Of a stretch of DNA of 64,000 bases, positions 34,995 to 46,345 are shown piece by piece. Source of the DNA: Ophiura sarsii. Lineage: Eukaryota; Echinodermata; Ophiuroidea; Amphilepidida; Ophiuridae. The stretch's first letter is position 1. Each line of letters begins with the position of its first letter. The stretch spans positions 80,069,515 through 80,133,514 of the forward strand of contig CM069441.1 of the NCBI GenBank assembly GCA_035610835.1, read 5' to 3'. The notes under the pieces were generated by a model. The model was not told where the DNA came from. It did not search any database and was given only the letters and a program-made list of their open reading frames with translations. The position numbers were made by a program, and so were the translations under genes.

Positions 34995-35272
34995 CCCTTA
35001 CGGCTCTGAATGCTAAAAATACTACTCTACCACATGCCGGTAGCGCGTGGTTCCCCAGTCTATCTCCGACCGCGCCCTGGCGGCCTATCATATACAAAGT
35101 GAAAAGTTAGTTTTTGCAATCATGCCCCCTTAGCTCAGTTGGATAGGCAGCAGACTGCCACCCAGACAGGCGGCCCAGGTTTGATCACCGGCGCCTGTTT
35201 TTTCCCCCCAAGTTTGACCCATTTTTCTCCCCTGACAGTTGTATTCCAAAACACACACTGCCTGGGTTAGGG
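34995..35272 (+). mobile_element. tRNA-bearing TTAA element, second subfamily
   Basis: TTAA at 34991-34994, start cccttacggctctgaatgc, end cctgggttaggg-type (cctgggttagg g) before TTCA, a one-base decay of TTAA. It shares the layout of the 20880 elements (CCC-type end, gaatgctaaaaat, a region with ccgcgccctggcg, tRNA-like body, GGGTTAGGG end) but differs in sequence and in its tRNA body. Confidence 0.7.
35124..35197 (+). ncRNA. tRNA-like body within the 34995 element
   Basis: ttagctcagttggatagg is a perfect A-box/D-arm. The T-arm region (caggtttgatcaccg) is a weak B box. The acceptor stem does not close. A tRNA-derived promoter relic distinct from those at 21012 and 50252. Confidence 0.6.
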
Positions 35273-35285
35273 TTCATGAGACCAC

Positions 35286-35287
<2 letters not shown>

Positions 35288-35316
<29 letters not shown>

Positions 35317-35665
35317 GGTACTTAGTGGATATGAGGGGGGGGGGGAGTGCTTAGTGGATATGAGGTCACAGCGATTTGCTGCCAAATAGGGTCCCATTTT
35401 CCCCTCTATGGTAAATGAATGACTCCTTCTCATTTTTTGGTAAATATATGGGTCTATAATCCTTAATTTTGCTATTTTTCGCAAAAAGTATAGCAAAATC
35501 TGTCAAATATGTAGGCAATTTATGGGATTTGGGTAAATATATGGGTCCATTTCTCCCCCGAAAATGGGTAAATGTTTAGGTCAATTTTCATTTTTGCTGG
35601 CGGCACACCGATCCCTACAATATTTTTACATTTTATCTGAGTACAGCCCCCCCCCCCCACCACAG
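35288..35665. mobile_element. Poly(G)...poly(C)-bounded foldback element, copy 1
   Basis: A ~30-nt G run (35292-35318) and a second G run (35334-35344) at the left face a C run at about 35647-35659 on the right. The interior has gtaaatatatgggtc phrases and, near the right end, ggcggcacaccgatcc. The element at 62491-62897 has the same layout and a matching ggcacaccc phrase. Divergence is high. Confidence 0.6.
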
Positions 35666-35687
35666 GCTTTTTTCATGTCCAGTTACC

Positions 35688-35790
35688 CTTTTACTGCCCT
35701 GAATGCTATATATATACACTACACTATAGCGTGTGGTTCCCCAGTCTAATCTCCGGTCGCGCCCAGACAGGCTATCATATGCGCAGCAAA
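35688..35790 (+). mobile_element. Truncated copy of the 34995 tRNA element
   Basis: acccttttactgccctgaatgct and gcgtgtggttccccagtcta align with the first ~110 bp of 34995-35272. The tRNA body is missing, so this is a 5' fragment only. Confidence 0.65.
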
Positions 35791-35808
35791 AAGTTTTTAC
35801 ACATTTTG

Positions 35809-36535
35809 AACATTTCCATTGCCTTTATATCCTTCGTTAACGCAATTGTGATTTTGAAATAATGGACAGTTGAAGCCCTCTAAATGACACATTTGGTTCT
35901 CAGTCAAGGCTACTGCCAAATGGTTGCCAAAAGTCTGGCACATAAACATGATAAAGGTACACCCATATTTTGTGTGACAGGTTTTCTAATTGAAGCTGGT
36001 CGATCTGCATTTTAACATTTTTAACTTTTGAAACGAGACAAAATAATGTCCATTGCTATGCTTGGCCGCTCCTGTAATTCCATAATCCCCCCCCCTCCTT
36101 CCATCTCTTCATCCTGGCCCCCCAACTCAACACTCAAGAATCTGGGACCTAAAGTACACTTTTTCCAGATTTTCTTTTTCATTCTTTTCTCTCTTTTTCT
36201 TTTTCTCCCTTTAAAAACATTTAAATGTGTCTCATCATGATGGAAACTTCCATTACCTTATCTTTTAATACCGGAATTTGCAATTTTGAAATGTGGACAG
36301 TTTAAGCCTTCTAAACGACATGTTTGGTTCTCAGTCAAGGTCATTAAAAATGGTTGCCAACATTCTGGCACCGTAAAGGTGCACCCATATTTTGTGTGAA
36401 AGGTTTTGAAATTGAAGCTGGTTGATCTGCATTTTATCATTTTTATTTTTGAAACAAGACAAATAATATCCATTGCTATGCTTGGCCGCTCCTGTAACTC
36501 CCTAATCCTCTCCCACTCCTTCCATCTCTTCACCC
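35809..36535. repeat. Tandem duplication, unit ~430 bp
   Basis: Copies about 35809-36120 and 36239-36535 share ttggttctcagtcaagg, acccatattttgtgtga, attgaagctggt and attgctatgcttggccgctc, at about 85% identity by eye. The second copy is partly translated by a 91-codon minus frame with no recognised motif. Confidence 0.8.
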
Positions 36536-36664
36536 TTCATTTTCTCTGTCCTCTAGGAATATCTTCTCATTTTCTTCCTTGACCCAGTTTTCCAGTTTGG
36601 TGTAGGTATAAATGATAGATTATGCTGGTAGATGCCCTCTTAGAAGTTAGTAAGGCAAAAAATA

Positions 36665-36968
36665 AAATTGTTGTGTTTCCCTCAAGTGCCAAACATCTTG
36701 AAGTGGGGTCGGTCGGTCAATTTTCCTTTTTCCCCCCCTTTTTCCCCCTTTTTTTCTTTTTTTTTCCCTGACAAGTATTACTGACAGACCGTGGTTCATG
36801 ACAAGACAAAATTGGTAAATGTCAATTTGACTAATGTTTCTAGTGTAATAATAGTTTAAAAGCAATCTATTCAAGCAAACTTATTAATTTCAAGCAGAAA
36901 ATAGTAATATTTTGACAATTTTTTTTAGATTTTAGGGTCGGTCGCTGAGGGCAACACAAAAACAAAAA
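36665..36968. mobile_element. ~300-bp TIR element (GTTGTGTT-CCCTCA ends)
   Basis: The left ttgttgtgtttccctcaa is matched by ctgagggcaacacaaaaa on the right. ggtcggtcg phrases lie just inside both ends in inverted sense only in part. A T/C-rich run at 36720-36770 fills the left interior. Termini are approximate. Confidence 0.55.
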
Positions 36969-37099
36969 TGGTTGCCTTAATTTAAAATGGAAGCCCAAAA
37001 CCTACAGTTTGCTTAAACCTGTAACCATGGTAACCTGTAGTTCCCTCTGCGTACTCCAAACTGCACACATATCTTACAAACCAAACATTGTACCCACAT

Positions 37100-40000
37100 C
37101 AGTCCAGGCAAACGCTTCTTCGGGACGCCACTGTGATCCCAATCGAGCTCAATTTACGTCCCGATCGGGCTCGTAAAGGTCACATTTGACCGGAAATAGG
37201 CCACAATGGCACGCTGCATAACGGCGACGCTACACGAAAGTCTATGGCGAGACGGGATACTTTACCGGAAGTGACACGATATGCTAGCTAATCCGGAAAA
37301 GTGCCCAGTCGACTTTAGTCTACTATGTTCTTTAGTATTTCTAGCATAAACTGACCAAAGGATTTTATTATTCACCTGCAAAAAATGGAAATATTTTAGT
37401 TTATAAAGTCATCGGTCGTGTCTACATTTACACTTTAGTCTACTCGTCCAGTCGCCCAATTTATTTTGCATCATCAGACCAGACACAGCCGGTCGCCGTT
37501 TTCAATCGTCACCGTTTTTCGTAAATATATTATATTGTCATGTGGCTTTATTTTTCTGTATCATCGATCTCATACGTAACCAAAGAAAATTGAATTAATT
37601 CACCAACTAACTAATGCTATTTAGGCTCATTTTCCAAATGTTGACATTTGACAAAAAATCCTTGTGATTTCTATGCTAGAGTCGGGAGGACAGGTTTTAG
37701 TATGTTCATAAAAATTTGAAAATAAAAGTATCTCTTTGAAAATGGAATACATGGAAACCAAGTACTTTACAATAAAGAATGAAGGTTCAACCATGTCTAC
37801 AGGATGAATAATAAAATATTGCCTCATATTGCTGAAAACTGTTCAAGTTATGCAAATTTTAAACCATTTTAGGTATAAAAAGGTTTACTTTCATGATGCC
37901 CAATTGTTTGTGTTGGATTATTCAGACATCAGTAAATACATCCCAGCCCACTTCGTACTACATCGCTGGATTTAAGAGGTAAACATGGAGTTTTTCACAT
38001 ATTTTGGCTACCAAATGTTTAAAAAAATGTCGCCCTCTGTAGTCAATGATATGCACATCCCCATCTTTGCGAATTAAATTTTTTCGTCAAATTGATTGGG
38101 GCTTGACTTTTTTGTATCATCGATCTTATACGTAACCAAAAAACATTGAATTATTTAACCAAATAATGCTATTTGGTGTCATTTTCCAAATTTTGACATT
38201 TGTCGGTCAGGCCCAACTCAGCCCAAGCATTAAAAAAACCTACGATTTCTTTGCGAACGTCATTTTTGTCGTTAAATTGACTGCGGCTTGACTTTTTTGT
38301 ATCATCGATCTTATATGTAACCAACAAATATTGAATTATTTAAGCAAATAATGCTATTTGGGGTCATTTTCCAAATTTCGACATTTGTCTGTCAGGCCTG
38401 AGCATTAAAAAAAAACCTACGATTTCTTTGCGAACGTCATTTTTGTCGTTAAATTGATTGCGGCTTGACTTTTTTGTATCATCGATCTTATACGTAACCA
38501 AAAAACATTGAATTATTTAACCAAATAATGCTATTTGGGCTCATTTTCCAAATTTTGACATTTGTCGGTCAGGCCCAACTCAGCCCAAGCATTAAAAAAA
38601 ACCTACGATTTCTTTGCGAACGTCATTTTTGTCGTTAAATTGACTGCGGCTTGACTTTTTGTATCATCGATCTTATATGTAACCAAAAAATATTGAATTA
38701 TTTAAGCAAATAATGCTATTTGGGGTCATTTTCCAAATTTCGACATTTTTCTGTCAGGCCTGAGCATTAAAAAACACCCTACGATTTCTTTGCGAACGTC
38801 ATTTTTGTCGTTAAATTGATTGCGGCTTGACTTTTTTGTATCATCGATCTTATACGTAACCAAAAAACATTGAATTATTTAACCAAACAATGCTATTTGG
38901 GCTAATTTTCTAAATTTTGACATTTGTCAGTCAGGCCCAACTCAGCCCAAGCATTAAAAAAAACCTATGATTTCTTTGCGAACGTCATTTTTGTCGTTAA
39001 ATTGACTGCGGCTTGACTTTTTTGTATCATCGATCTTATATGTAACCAAAAAACATTGAATTATTTAAGCAAATAATGCTATTTGGGGTCATTTTCCAAA
39101 TGTCGACATTTGTCGGTCAGGCCTGAGCATTAAAAAAAAAAACCTACGATTTCTTTGCGAACGTCATTTTTGTCGTTAAATTGATTGCGGCTTGACTTTT
39201 TTGTATCATCGATCTTATATGTAACGAAAAAACATTGAATTATTTAAGCAAATAATGCTATTTGTGGTCATTTTCCAAATTTCGACATTTGTCAGTCAGG
39301 CCTGAGCATTAAAAAAAAAAACTACGATTTTTTTTCTCGAGCGTCATTTTTTTCGTTAAATTGATTGGGGCTTGACTTTCTCGTATCATCGATCTTACAC
39401 GTAACCAAAAAACATTGAATTATTTAACCAAATAATGCTATTTGGTGTCATTTTCCAAATTTTGATATTTGTCGGTCAGGCCTGAGCATATTACAAAAAA
39501 ACCTACGATTTCTTTGTGAACGACATTTCTGTCATTCAATGTCATAACATTGATTGTGGCTTGACTTTTTTGTTTCATAAATCTCATAGGTAACTCAAAA
39601 TATGATAAAACAACGAAATGCAACAATTAATGGACATTTTTGAGCCAAACTACTGGCATGTTAACTGTTACAAGTGTAAGTGAATGGGGCAGCTCATGGA
39701 GTCATGCAGTAACATGTAAGACGAATGATCGAATCTTGGACATAAAATGATAAATAAATTATCACACTAGACTGTTATAGTGCACATTTTTGACTACTGG
39801 TCTCATCCCGGTGGATTGAATGATTTTTTATATCCATATCTGTTTTGAATCGACTACGAAAACTATCGCCACCAGTCATTCAATGCATCGGGAGACTGCC
39901 GAATTATGCGTCAATCGAAAGCAAAAACACATTTTACGCAAATGTGATTTATCCACTAAACTAGCTTTTAATTGACCTCTTTTGTCGGTTTAAAGAGATT

Positions 40001-40298
40001 TTAAACCAAGTTAGCAAAGGGTTGATAGTCTAAACATGCTTAATAAAGTCGTTCATGACTTTTGCTGTTTCAGTTTAGCTCAGTTTTAACTGGAAAACCG
40101 ATACGAAGGTTTTTAGTATAAAAAGAAACGGCTGCAAAAAAAGACTATACCAGTTTGACCTCTACCAAATGGCAGCTTACATATGCCAAACTGATCGTTT
40201 CTGAGCGTGCGCATTGCTAAATATGGGCCCGTTCGGGCTCAGAAATACTTCCCGATCGGGATCATTACTGCATCCCGAATTAGCGTTTGCCTGGACTG
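37100..40298. mobile_element. 3.2-kb TIR element carrying a satellite array
   Basis: Ends cagtccaggcaaacgct and agcgtttgcctggactg are perfectly inverted over 17 bp; similarity continues through ttcgggac / atcccgaa and gatccc blocks for about 50 bp or more. CACAT lies directly outside both ends, suggesting a 5-bp duplication. The interior holds an ~180-bp satellite (about 38060-39620) plus one detached monomer near 37540. No transposase frame is present. Non-autonomous elements with internal satellite arrays are known in many marine animals. Confidence 0.75.
38060..39620. repeat. ~180-bp satellite with dimeric (A/B) higher-order structure
   Basis: Unit markers ttgacttttttgtatcatcg fall at 38103, 38287, 38465, 38650, 38827, 39013, 39192, 39372 and a degenerate 39561. 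Spacings are 184, 178, 185, 177, 186, 179, 180 and 189. Long units (A) contain cccaactcagcccaagc; short units (B) have cctgagc in its place. The order is A-B-A-B-A-B-B-B, so a ~362-bp dimer was amplified. A and B also differ at acgtaacc/atgtaacc and at aaccaaat/aagcaaat. A lone diverged monomer lies at about 37540-37690. Confidence 0.9.
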
Positions 40299-41240
40299 CA
40301 CATACACATCTTCTCTTCGTTGCACTGAGCATAACCAGTTAGATGATAATATAAATCCACCCTGATCTATCTTCGTGAAATTTGATTGAACTAGAGCGGT
40401 TCTCGGGTTTAGCGGTTTGTGGGTTTCGCGGTGTTTGGATTTGGTGGTTGTCATTCGAACGGTTTATTGATTGAACGAACAATATTCGGGAGATCAGTTT
40501 GTTGCAGTTTCTTGACATTATTATGTTAGGGTCTTACCAGAACCATGGAGGACGGGCGTTGATTGACAACATGGAATGAGCACAAATATGAGGTACACAC
40601 CCATAATTCAATTCATCAAAATGTTACTTAAGTACATATTATACCGTTTTCATTTGTTTCATGGATGATTCATCAATGGCGGAGGAGACTTTTGGCATTA
40701 ACATTTTAGGTTACAAATGTGTATATATTTCGGTTGAATCGAAAAAGGCTATTGAATTCAATTTGAAGAATTTGGAAACCGGGAAATCCGTAATCTTCCT
40801 ATATGGAAATTGAAGGTTCGCTTTGTAAATGTGGACATCAAAATGAATTTAAGGATTGCAAAGGACATGACTTGATCATGTATAATTTGATTATTGGGTC
40901 TTTTAGCAATAATCCATGAAATCATACCTGCGTGAAGGCATGAAGTTGAAAGGTAGGTATAAACACGATATTCCTGATATATTCTATTTCGAAACGGCAG
41001 ACCTCTTATTACAGTTTAAAATAGGGGTATTTATTACATGTTATGTTCAAATTAATATAGTGTGAATTTTAACAGAGACCTCACCATAGTAAAAAAAATC
41101 ACGCAATGATGATTTGTTTAAATATTTAAACCAATATATTTGTGTCCACATTATTTTCGGTAGCATATACTGTGATCTAATTTTTTTTTAAATGCGTGTG
41201 ACCAGGTACAACCACTCGGACGTAACATAACTATACATTA
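40299..41240. other. No feature seen
   Basis: AT-rich unique sequence; no supported gene or repeat. Confidence 0.35.
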
Positions 41241-41244
41241 TTAA

Positions 41245-41601
41245 AGGTAGATGACCCGATCACATTCCGATTTTAAACTTGAAGTTTACTATTCTACATG
41301 AAAGGTCATCCTTAAAAAAATCGTATTCCAAAGTTTGAGTTGCATAACTCTAATGGTTCTTATTTTAGACGCAAAAGATGCCGTGAAATGTACCCATTGA
41401 GTTGTACACAAACGATATTGGTGGTATACCACCTTTCGCGGTAATTCGACGTTATTTCATCGATTTCTCCGTAATTATACCGATTTAGGCCGTCAAATTT
41501 CAGTGTGATGATGAGAAAAATACGAGCTTTCATATGATATGAAAATCTCCGTATGTTTGAAATAATTCTGTGTTACGAAAATGTGATCGGGTCATCTACC
41601 T
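41245..41601. mobile_element. 357-bp TTAA-flanked TIR element (AGGTAGATGACCCGATCAC ends)
   Basis: TTAA at 41241-41244 and 41602-41605. Ends aggtagatgacccgatcac and gtgatcgggtcatctacct are perfectly inverted over 19 bp. The interior phrase attccaaagtttgagttgca recurs in the related element at 44106. No coding capacity. Confidence 0.9.
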
Positions 41602-41606
41602 TTAAG

Positions 41607-41938
41607 TAAGGCCAAACAAAGAAACATTGTGCAAAAAAGCTAAGTGCTGTGCTTTTTTTTTATTTATTTTTTTTATAGAAAATAGGCTATATGAGGTATG
41701 CGATTTTTTTGATTTTTTTGCTTATCCAAGCTTACGGAGAACTTTTTTTAACTTTTTTTTTTAAATCCAAAAAAAAGAAAGAAAGAAAAAAGAAAAGAAA
41801 AAAATCAAAAAAAAAGAAAAAAAAGAAGAAAAGGTTTTTACTTTTAGCCCCCAGCGCATAGACCTACGCGCCGTAGCTCATTTCACATACCAATGCGGGC
41901 GGGCTTCTGAGACAGACCTTCTTCTTTGTTTGGCCTAA
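41607..41938. mobile_element. 332-bp TAAGGCCAAACAAAG-family TIR element
   Basis: The left end taaggccaaacaaagaa is mirrored by ttctttgtttggcctta-type sequence (ttctttgtttggcctaa) on the right. A purine-only tract of aaag units occupies about 41765-41832. It directly abuts the preceding TTAA element. Related to 33914-34325 by its ends. Confidence 0.75.
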
Positions 41939-42549
41939 GGGGCAAAGATTCAGAAAATGAGACAATAATAAAATGGTGGGTGTTGTAGTAGGCTTAGATT
42001 CTATTATTTTGGCAAGTAAAGTATAGATTATATTTAGGATTCAGAATAAGGCTACAAGATATACACATACTTAACAATTACTCAAAATCAAAAAATGGTA
42101 CTTCTATTCGTTATTGATATTTTGTAATTATTTTTAAAGTTTATAATGTATTATATTTTTTATAGTTGTTTGTGATATTTATTTTTGCTTGAAAATAAGT
42201 AAATTTATCTTTATTCCGAAGAGAAATGTTTATTATTTTGCATGATATAAGACACAATTACAATCCAATTGGTAGCAAACTTGTTAACATGTTTGATGAT
42301 GTTTTTATTCGTTATAAATAAGATAGATCAATATTATGCTCAAATTGTGAATTTTGATTTGTATTATTGTCGTGTATGAATCTGGTCAATACATGCGTAT
42401 GTTTTGTTTCTCGAAAAAAAATAGAAAATCAATGCACTTGCGTAAATGTTGATATACTCACAATAGCACCCCGTGCAGGGTCGAACCATTATTCACACAT
42501 CAACATCAGCGCGCGTGCATTGATTTGTCTAATTTCTTTCAAAACAACA

Positions 42550-43200
42550 CTTACGCATTTATAATACATGTATTGACCTATACCTATTAAATTATTTTCA
42601 ATTAATAGCCTTCATTGAATTTGGATAAATGGAAATGTATTGTAATAAAAATACAGCACGATATTATTCATAGCACATATATTCCATCATTTGTATGAAT
42701 GTATTTATCTATTTATTAATTTATATAAATATAAATAAAGAACTTAATTAATTATTCAAAACACTTAATTTATTAACATTATTTGAAAATCAAGTAAATG
42801 AATAGAAAATACAATTAAATCAACTTAATTATTGAAATGAATCACTATACCAATCTATAATTAATCCATTTATTCTCGAATTGATTAATTAACTTATTAA
42901 TAAGATTGTTAATTAATTATTAACTTATTGATGTTGTCTATTACTGATTCCAACAGTTCATTCATTAATATTATTTGATACTAAAAGCAAAAATAAATAT
43001 ATCAATTTTAGTCATTATTCAAGTAATCTATCAATCGCATTTCAATAAAATAAAACAAATTTAATCATTGATTGACTATTATATTTCTTGTTCATTGTTT
43101 TTTAATTACATTTACAAATACATTTAATAGATAAATCGATGGGTTGTTTTAATTATTTATGAATTTATGATTATTTCATACGTTTTTCCTAATCAAGAGG
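42550..43200. other. Very AT-rich segment with TTAATTAA motifs
   Basis: About 650 bp dominated by taattaatt and attaactt phrases with very few GC pairs. It could be a matrix-attachment-type or replication-prone region; that is inference from base composition only. No gene. Confidence 0.5.
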
Positions 43201-43843
43201 GGTGCGCGTCATAGTGTTTTTATCCGGATTCAACGTTAAAAATCCAACAGCTTCCGCCCGTCCCAATAAAAAATGATATTATATTCATATAACAGTTTAT
43301 TCAAATTGCTTTTAATATTCATTTAGCAATGGGAGTCATAATATACCATATAAGTACCGCGCGTGTGCCTAATAAATTAAGTTTATGATATTTAAGAAAT
43401 TAGTCTATAGACTCAATCATGGCAAATTTAAGTGTGAATTGCAAATTGTCACGCGCTCCACGCACGCGCAAATTTGTTTAGTATTGAGTTACTATAGTCA
43501 TGTCGGTTATTTCTCGACGATATAGCTAAAATTGGCTTGAAGTTGGTCTAAAGTATAATTGGACCATTAAAAGCCAATGTAGAGAGGCAATCATTGTGTT
43601 TCTTGCACCCTCCCTGTTTATATAATGGTCATGCCACTGCGTAGGCCCTACTCATTCTTACTAAGGGAGCACATCAAAACTCGACCGCCCGGTAACCGCC
43701 GGTTCCGTGCAGTTCCGTGTGGTTGCAATCGGTTTCTATTTCTAAACAATGATATGCGGTCCAACCGGGTGGAAGCGCCGGTTGCCACGCGGTCGAGTTT
43801 TAAATTTGCTCCCTTATCAAATATTAAAAACAACCCAGTTATT

Positions 43844-44071
43844 TAACACTTTCCACGCGGCAGGCGTTTGCAGACGACAGTTCCGAAATTGCCCAAAATG
43901 TTTTAAAAATGTTAAAATTATTGAATATCATAACAATATTAAAATAAGTGCAAACTTGTCTAGTTTTGGTTCAATAGTATAGTTCATGAGATTAGGTGGG
44001 AAAGGTTTCTGAAAATCTGTTTTGTATAATGGTAAAACTAAAAGTAATAGCCGCGTGTGAAAAGTGTTTTA
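43844..44071 (-). mobile_element. CACTTTCCACGCGG-family element, reverse copy
   Basis: It starts taacactttccacgcggc and ends gccgcgtgtgaaaagtgttt. Interior gaaaggtttctgaaaatctg is the reverse complement of phrases in the other copies. The middle is shortened or diverged. Confidence 0.75.
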
Positions 44072-44105
44072 GAAGATCTATTTTTTCGAGAAAATCAGTT
44101 CTTAA

Positions 44106-44468
44106 AGGTAGATGTTCCGATTGCTGGCCCGATTTTCAACTTGATGTTTTCTTTTTTACATGAAAGGTCATCTTTAAAATGGTCGCATTCCAAAGTTTGA
44201 GTTGCATAACTCCAACGGTTCTATTTTTAGAAGCAAAAGGTCACAAAATAATTGCCCATTGAGTAGTACACAAACTGGTTGGTGGTTAATCACCTTTGGC
44301 AGTAATTCACCACATTTTACCCTGTAATTTCTAAATGGAACATTTCTGGCTGCTAAGATTTTACAGACATAGGCTAATGAGAAAAATATGGGGATTCTTC
44401 TGATATATCAAAATATCTTGATGTAAAAACAAATCATAGCTCCCAAAAAGTGATCGGAACATACACCT
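44106..44468. mobile_element. 363-bp TTAA-flanked TIR element, relative of 41245
   Basis: TTAA at 44102-44105 and 44469-44472. Ends aggtagatgttccgat and atcggaacatacacct are near-inverted. Interior similarity to the 41245 element includes acatgaaaggtcat, attccaaagtttgagttgca and gagtngtacacaaac, at about 70-75% overall. The two subfamilies differ in the TIR core (gacccgatc against gttccgat). Confidence 0.85.
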
Positions 44469-44573
44469 TTAAGACCTTATTGTTCGTCAAAAATATTCTC
44501 TCAGCCCAGTTCCTAAGCACCCCACCTTTTTTTGAGACCCTGGACGACACACCCTACAAAGTGTAGTGCCAGC

Positions 44574-44594
44574 CCCCCCCCCCCCCCCCCCCCC
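44574..44594 (-). repeat. Poly(C) tract, ~21 C
   Basis: Uninterrupted C run. Proline-rich open frames here are artefacts. Confidence 0.9.
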
Positions 44595-44753
44595 TTGTCC
44601 GCCCGGGACTTTACAAACCTGTACGTGGGGGTGTGTTGTCTTGTATACATCCGAGGTGCGTGTAAAAATACTATTGTTGATAGAGGTGTCTTGTATGAAT
44701 TGTGTAGCCTTTTTGAGGGAGTGGGTTATTCTACTCTATTATATTCTATTAAT

Positions 44754-44953
44754 TTAGTATAGTATAGTATAGTATAGTATTATATTCTATTAATTTAGTA
44801 TAGTATAGTATAGTATAGTATAGTATAGTATAGTATAGTATAGTATAGTATAGTATAGTATAGTATAGTATAGTATAGTATAGTATAGTATAGAATAGTA
44901 TAGTATAGTATAGTGTAGTATAGTATAATATTATAGTATAGTATAGTATATTC
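44754..44953. repeat. (TATAG)n pentanucleotide microsatellite, ~200 bp
   Basis: About 35-40 copies of tatag, with the interruption tattctattaatttag occurring twice near the left end. It opens tyrosine-rich frames on the minus strand that are not genes. Confidence 0.95.
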
Positions 44954-46219
44954 CATGATTCCATCAATTGTAAATTCATGATTTTTAAAACTTGGAAATA
45001 GATACCATCTCATCATGCTCATCCGAGTCCAGCCCTGTCTGCATTGGAAATTGACGGCTACTTGATTGCGAGAAAATTGTTTAGGCTACTTGATGGCGAG
45101 AAAGTTGAAGTGGAAGTTTATTGATCCAATTGATTTCTAGAAAATGTTTGTTTGGTCAGGGTGTTACGGAGTTTTTATGAGCGCAGATAATTGGTGCCAA
45201 TTGTCAAGATTGTATCCAAAGGCCAAAAACATCGGTACGTTACCCTTCCAATCTTAAACATTTCCGATTGAGTTAATCGATTTGTTTTCAAACTCATCCA
45301 TTTTAAACTTGAATAGAGGTCAATATCCCCGTCAATATGCAAGCTGTCACTAGAAGGACTGAGGGGTGCGAGGGGCGTACACACTGTGTTTGTTGTTGTT
45401 TTTTACCCAATTCAAGGGTAAATACTTTTGTCCAGGTAATGAGTCAGCAAAAACTACCCCTGGATCAGATACAAACATGTAAAAATGTACTAAATGTAAA
45501 TGTTTAAAGCATATAATTGAGAATAAAAACAACTCAGTGAATAAAATAAAAGGGTGTAGGGCAGAGTTATGCTTTAAGGGGAAATATTAGCGGTTTTATG
45601 TTGAACAAAATTATTGAAAATAGTCCCGATATTTTTGCTAATTTTGTACTTGTGCTAGTACAAATTTTACAAAAAATCCCGACCCAAGATTTTGCAAACA
45701 AATGTTCAGTCTTTTTGAAAGGGTAACACAGTGTTTGTTTTGACTAGGCCTTATATGTTATGGGAAGTTGTTTGAATGAACGGCTTGATTGTCTGGCTAG
45801 TTTGATCAATGACTTAAACAAATATTTGACGTGCCGTATTCTGAAAATCATAGCCAATGGCGCGTACTTTATAGAAATAACCAATTCTACAATAGGAATT
45901 ATATGAATTCTCAAGGCAAAATTAATTTTCTCTCATGAGCTTCAAAATAACCCCAATTTCGAACTCGTCCAAGTTTTCGGCGATTTGTATACGCTCACAA
46001 AATTTAGCACCCATCAGTAAACTAATGAAGACGAAATCGCAAACACAATATCGGGATGAGTGCATCTCTATAGGGCCCCCAAATAGACTGACTCACAACT
46101 CAATGGGAGATTGTGCATAGACTGAGTCCCCAACTGTACGTAATGGGTTGTCATACTCAACTACGATCGAACTCGTTCCGCTCACACACATGCGTAGTAA
46201 ACGACGGCACAGCAAAATG
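44954..46219. other. No supported gene
   Basis: Only short frames. A gggcccccaaatagactgactcac neighbourhood near 46070 has higher GC, leading into the promoter-like patch. Confidence 0.35.
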
Positions 46220-46345
46220 ACGCCCCCTGATTGGAAAAATGTGATCAACGTTTGCGCTCAGCGACAGAGCGGTATGGAGTATATAAAACAATTACGGTGA
46301 TATACGGGTGGGTTTACGAACTAGAATCGCCGCCATTTTCTTTGA
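46220..46345 (+). promoter_or_regulatory. Promoter-like patch: ATTGG, TATA box, YY1-like motif
   Basis: An inverted CCAAT box (gattgg, about 46228), a good TATA box (gtatataaaac, about 46278) roughly 50 bp later and a gccgccattttc motif (about 46332) occur in the order and spacing of a metazoan core promoter. The region is locally GC- and CpG-richer than its surroundings. The nearest + strand candidate exon is at 47797. No initiator can be assigned; chance co-occurrence is possible. Confidence 0.3.

Noticed and set aside
41607..41938. Composite of the abutting 41245 and 41607 elements
   Set aside because: They abut, but their ends and families differ and the 41245 element has its own TTAA pair; adjacency alone is not evidence.
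44749..45022. Tyrosine-rich minus-strand frames
   Set aside because: Direct translation of the (TATAG)n microsatellite.
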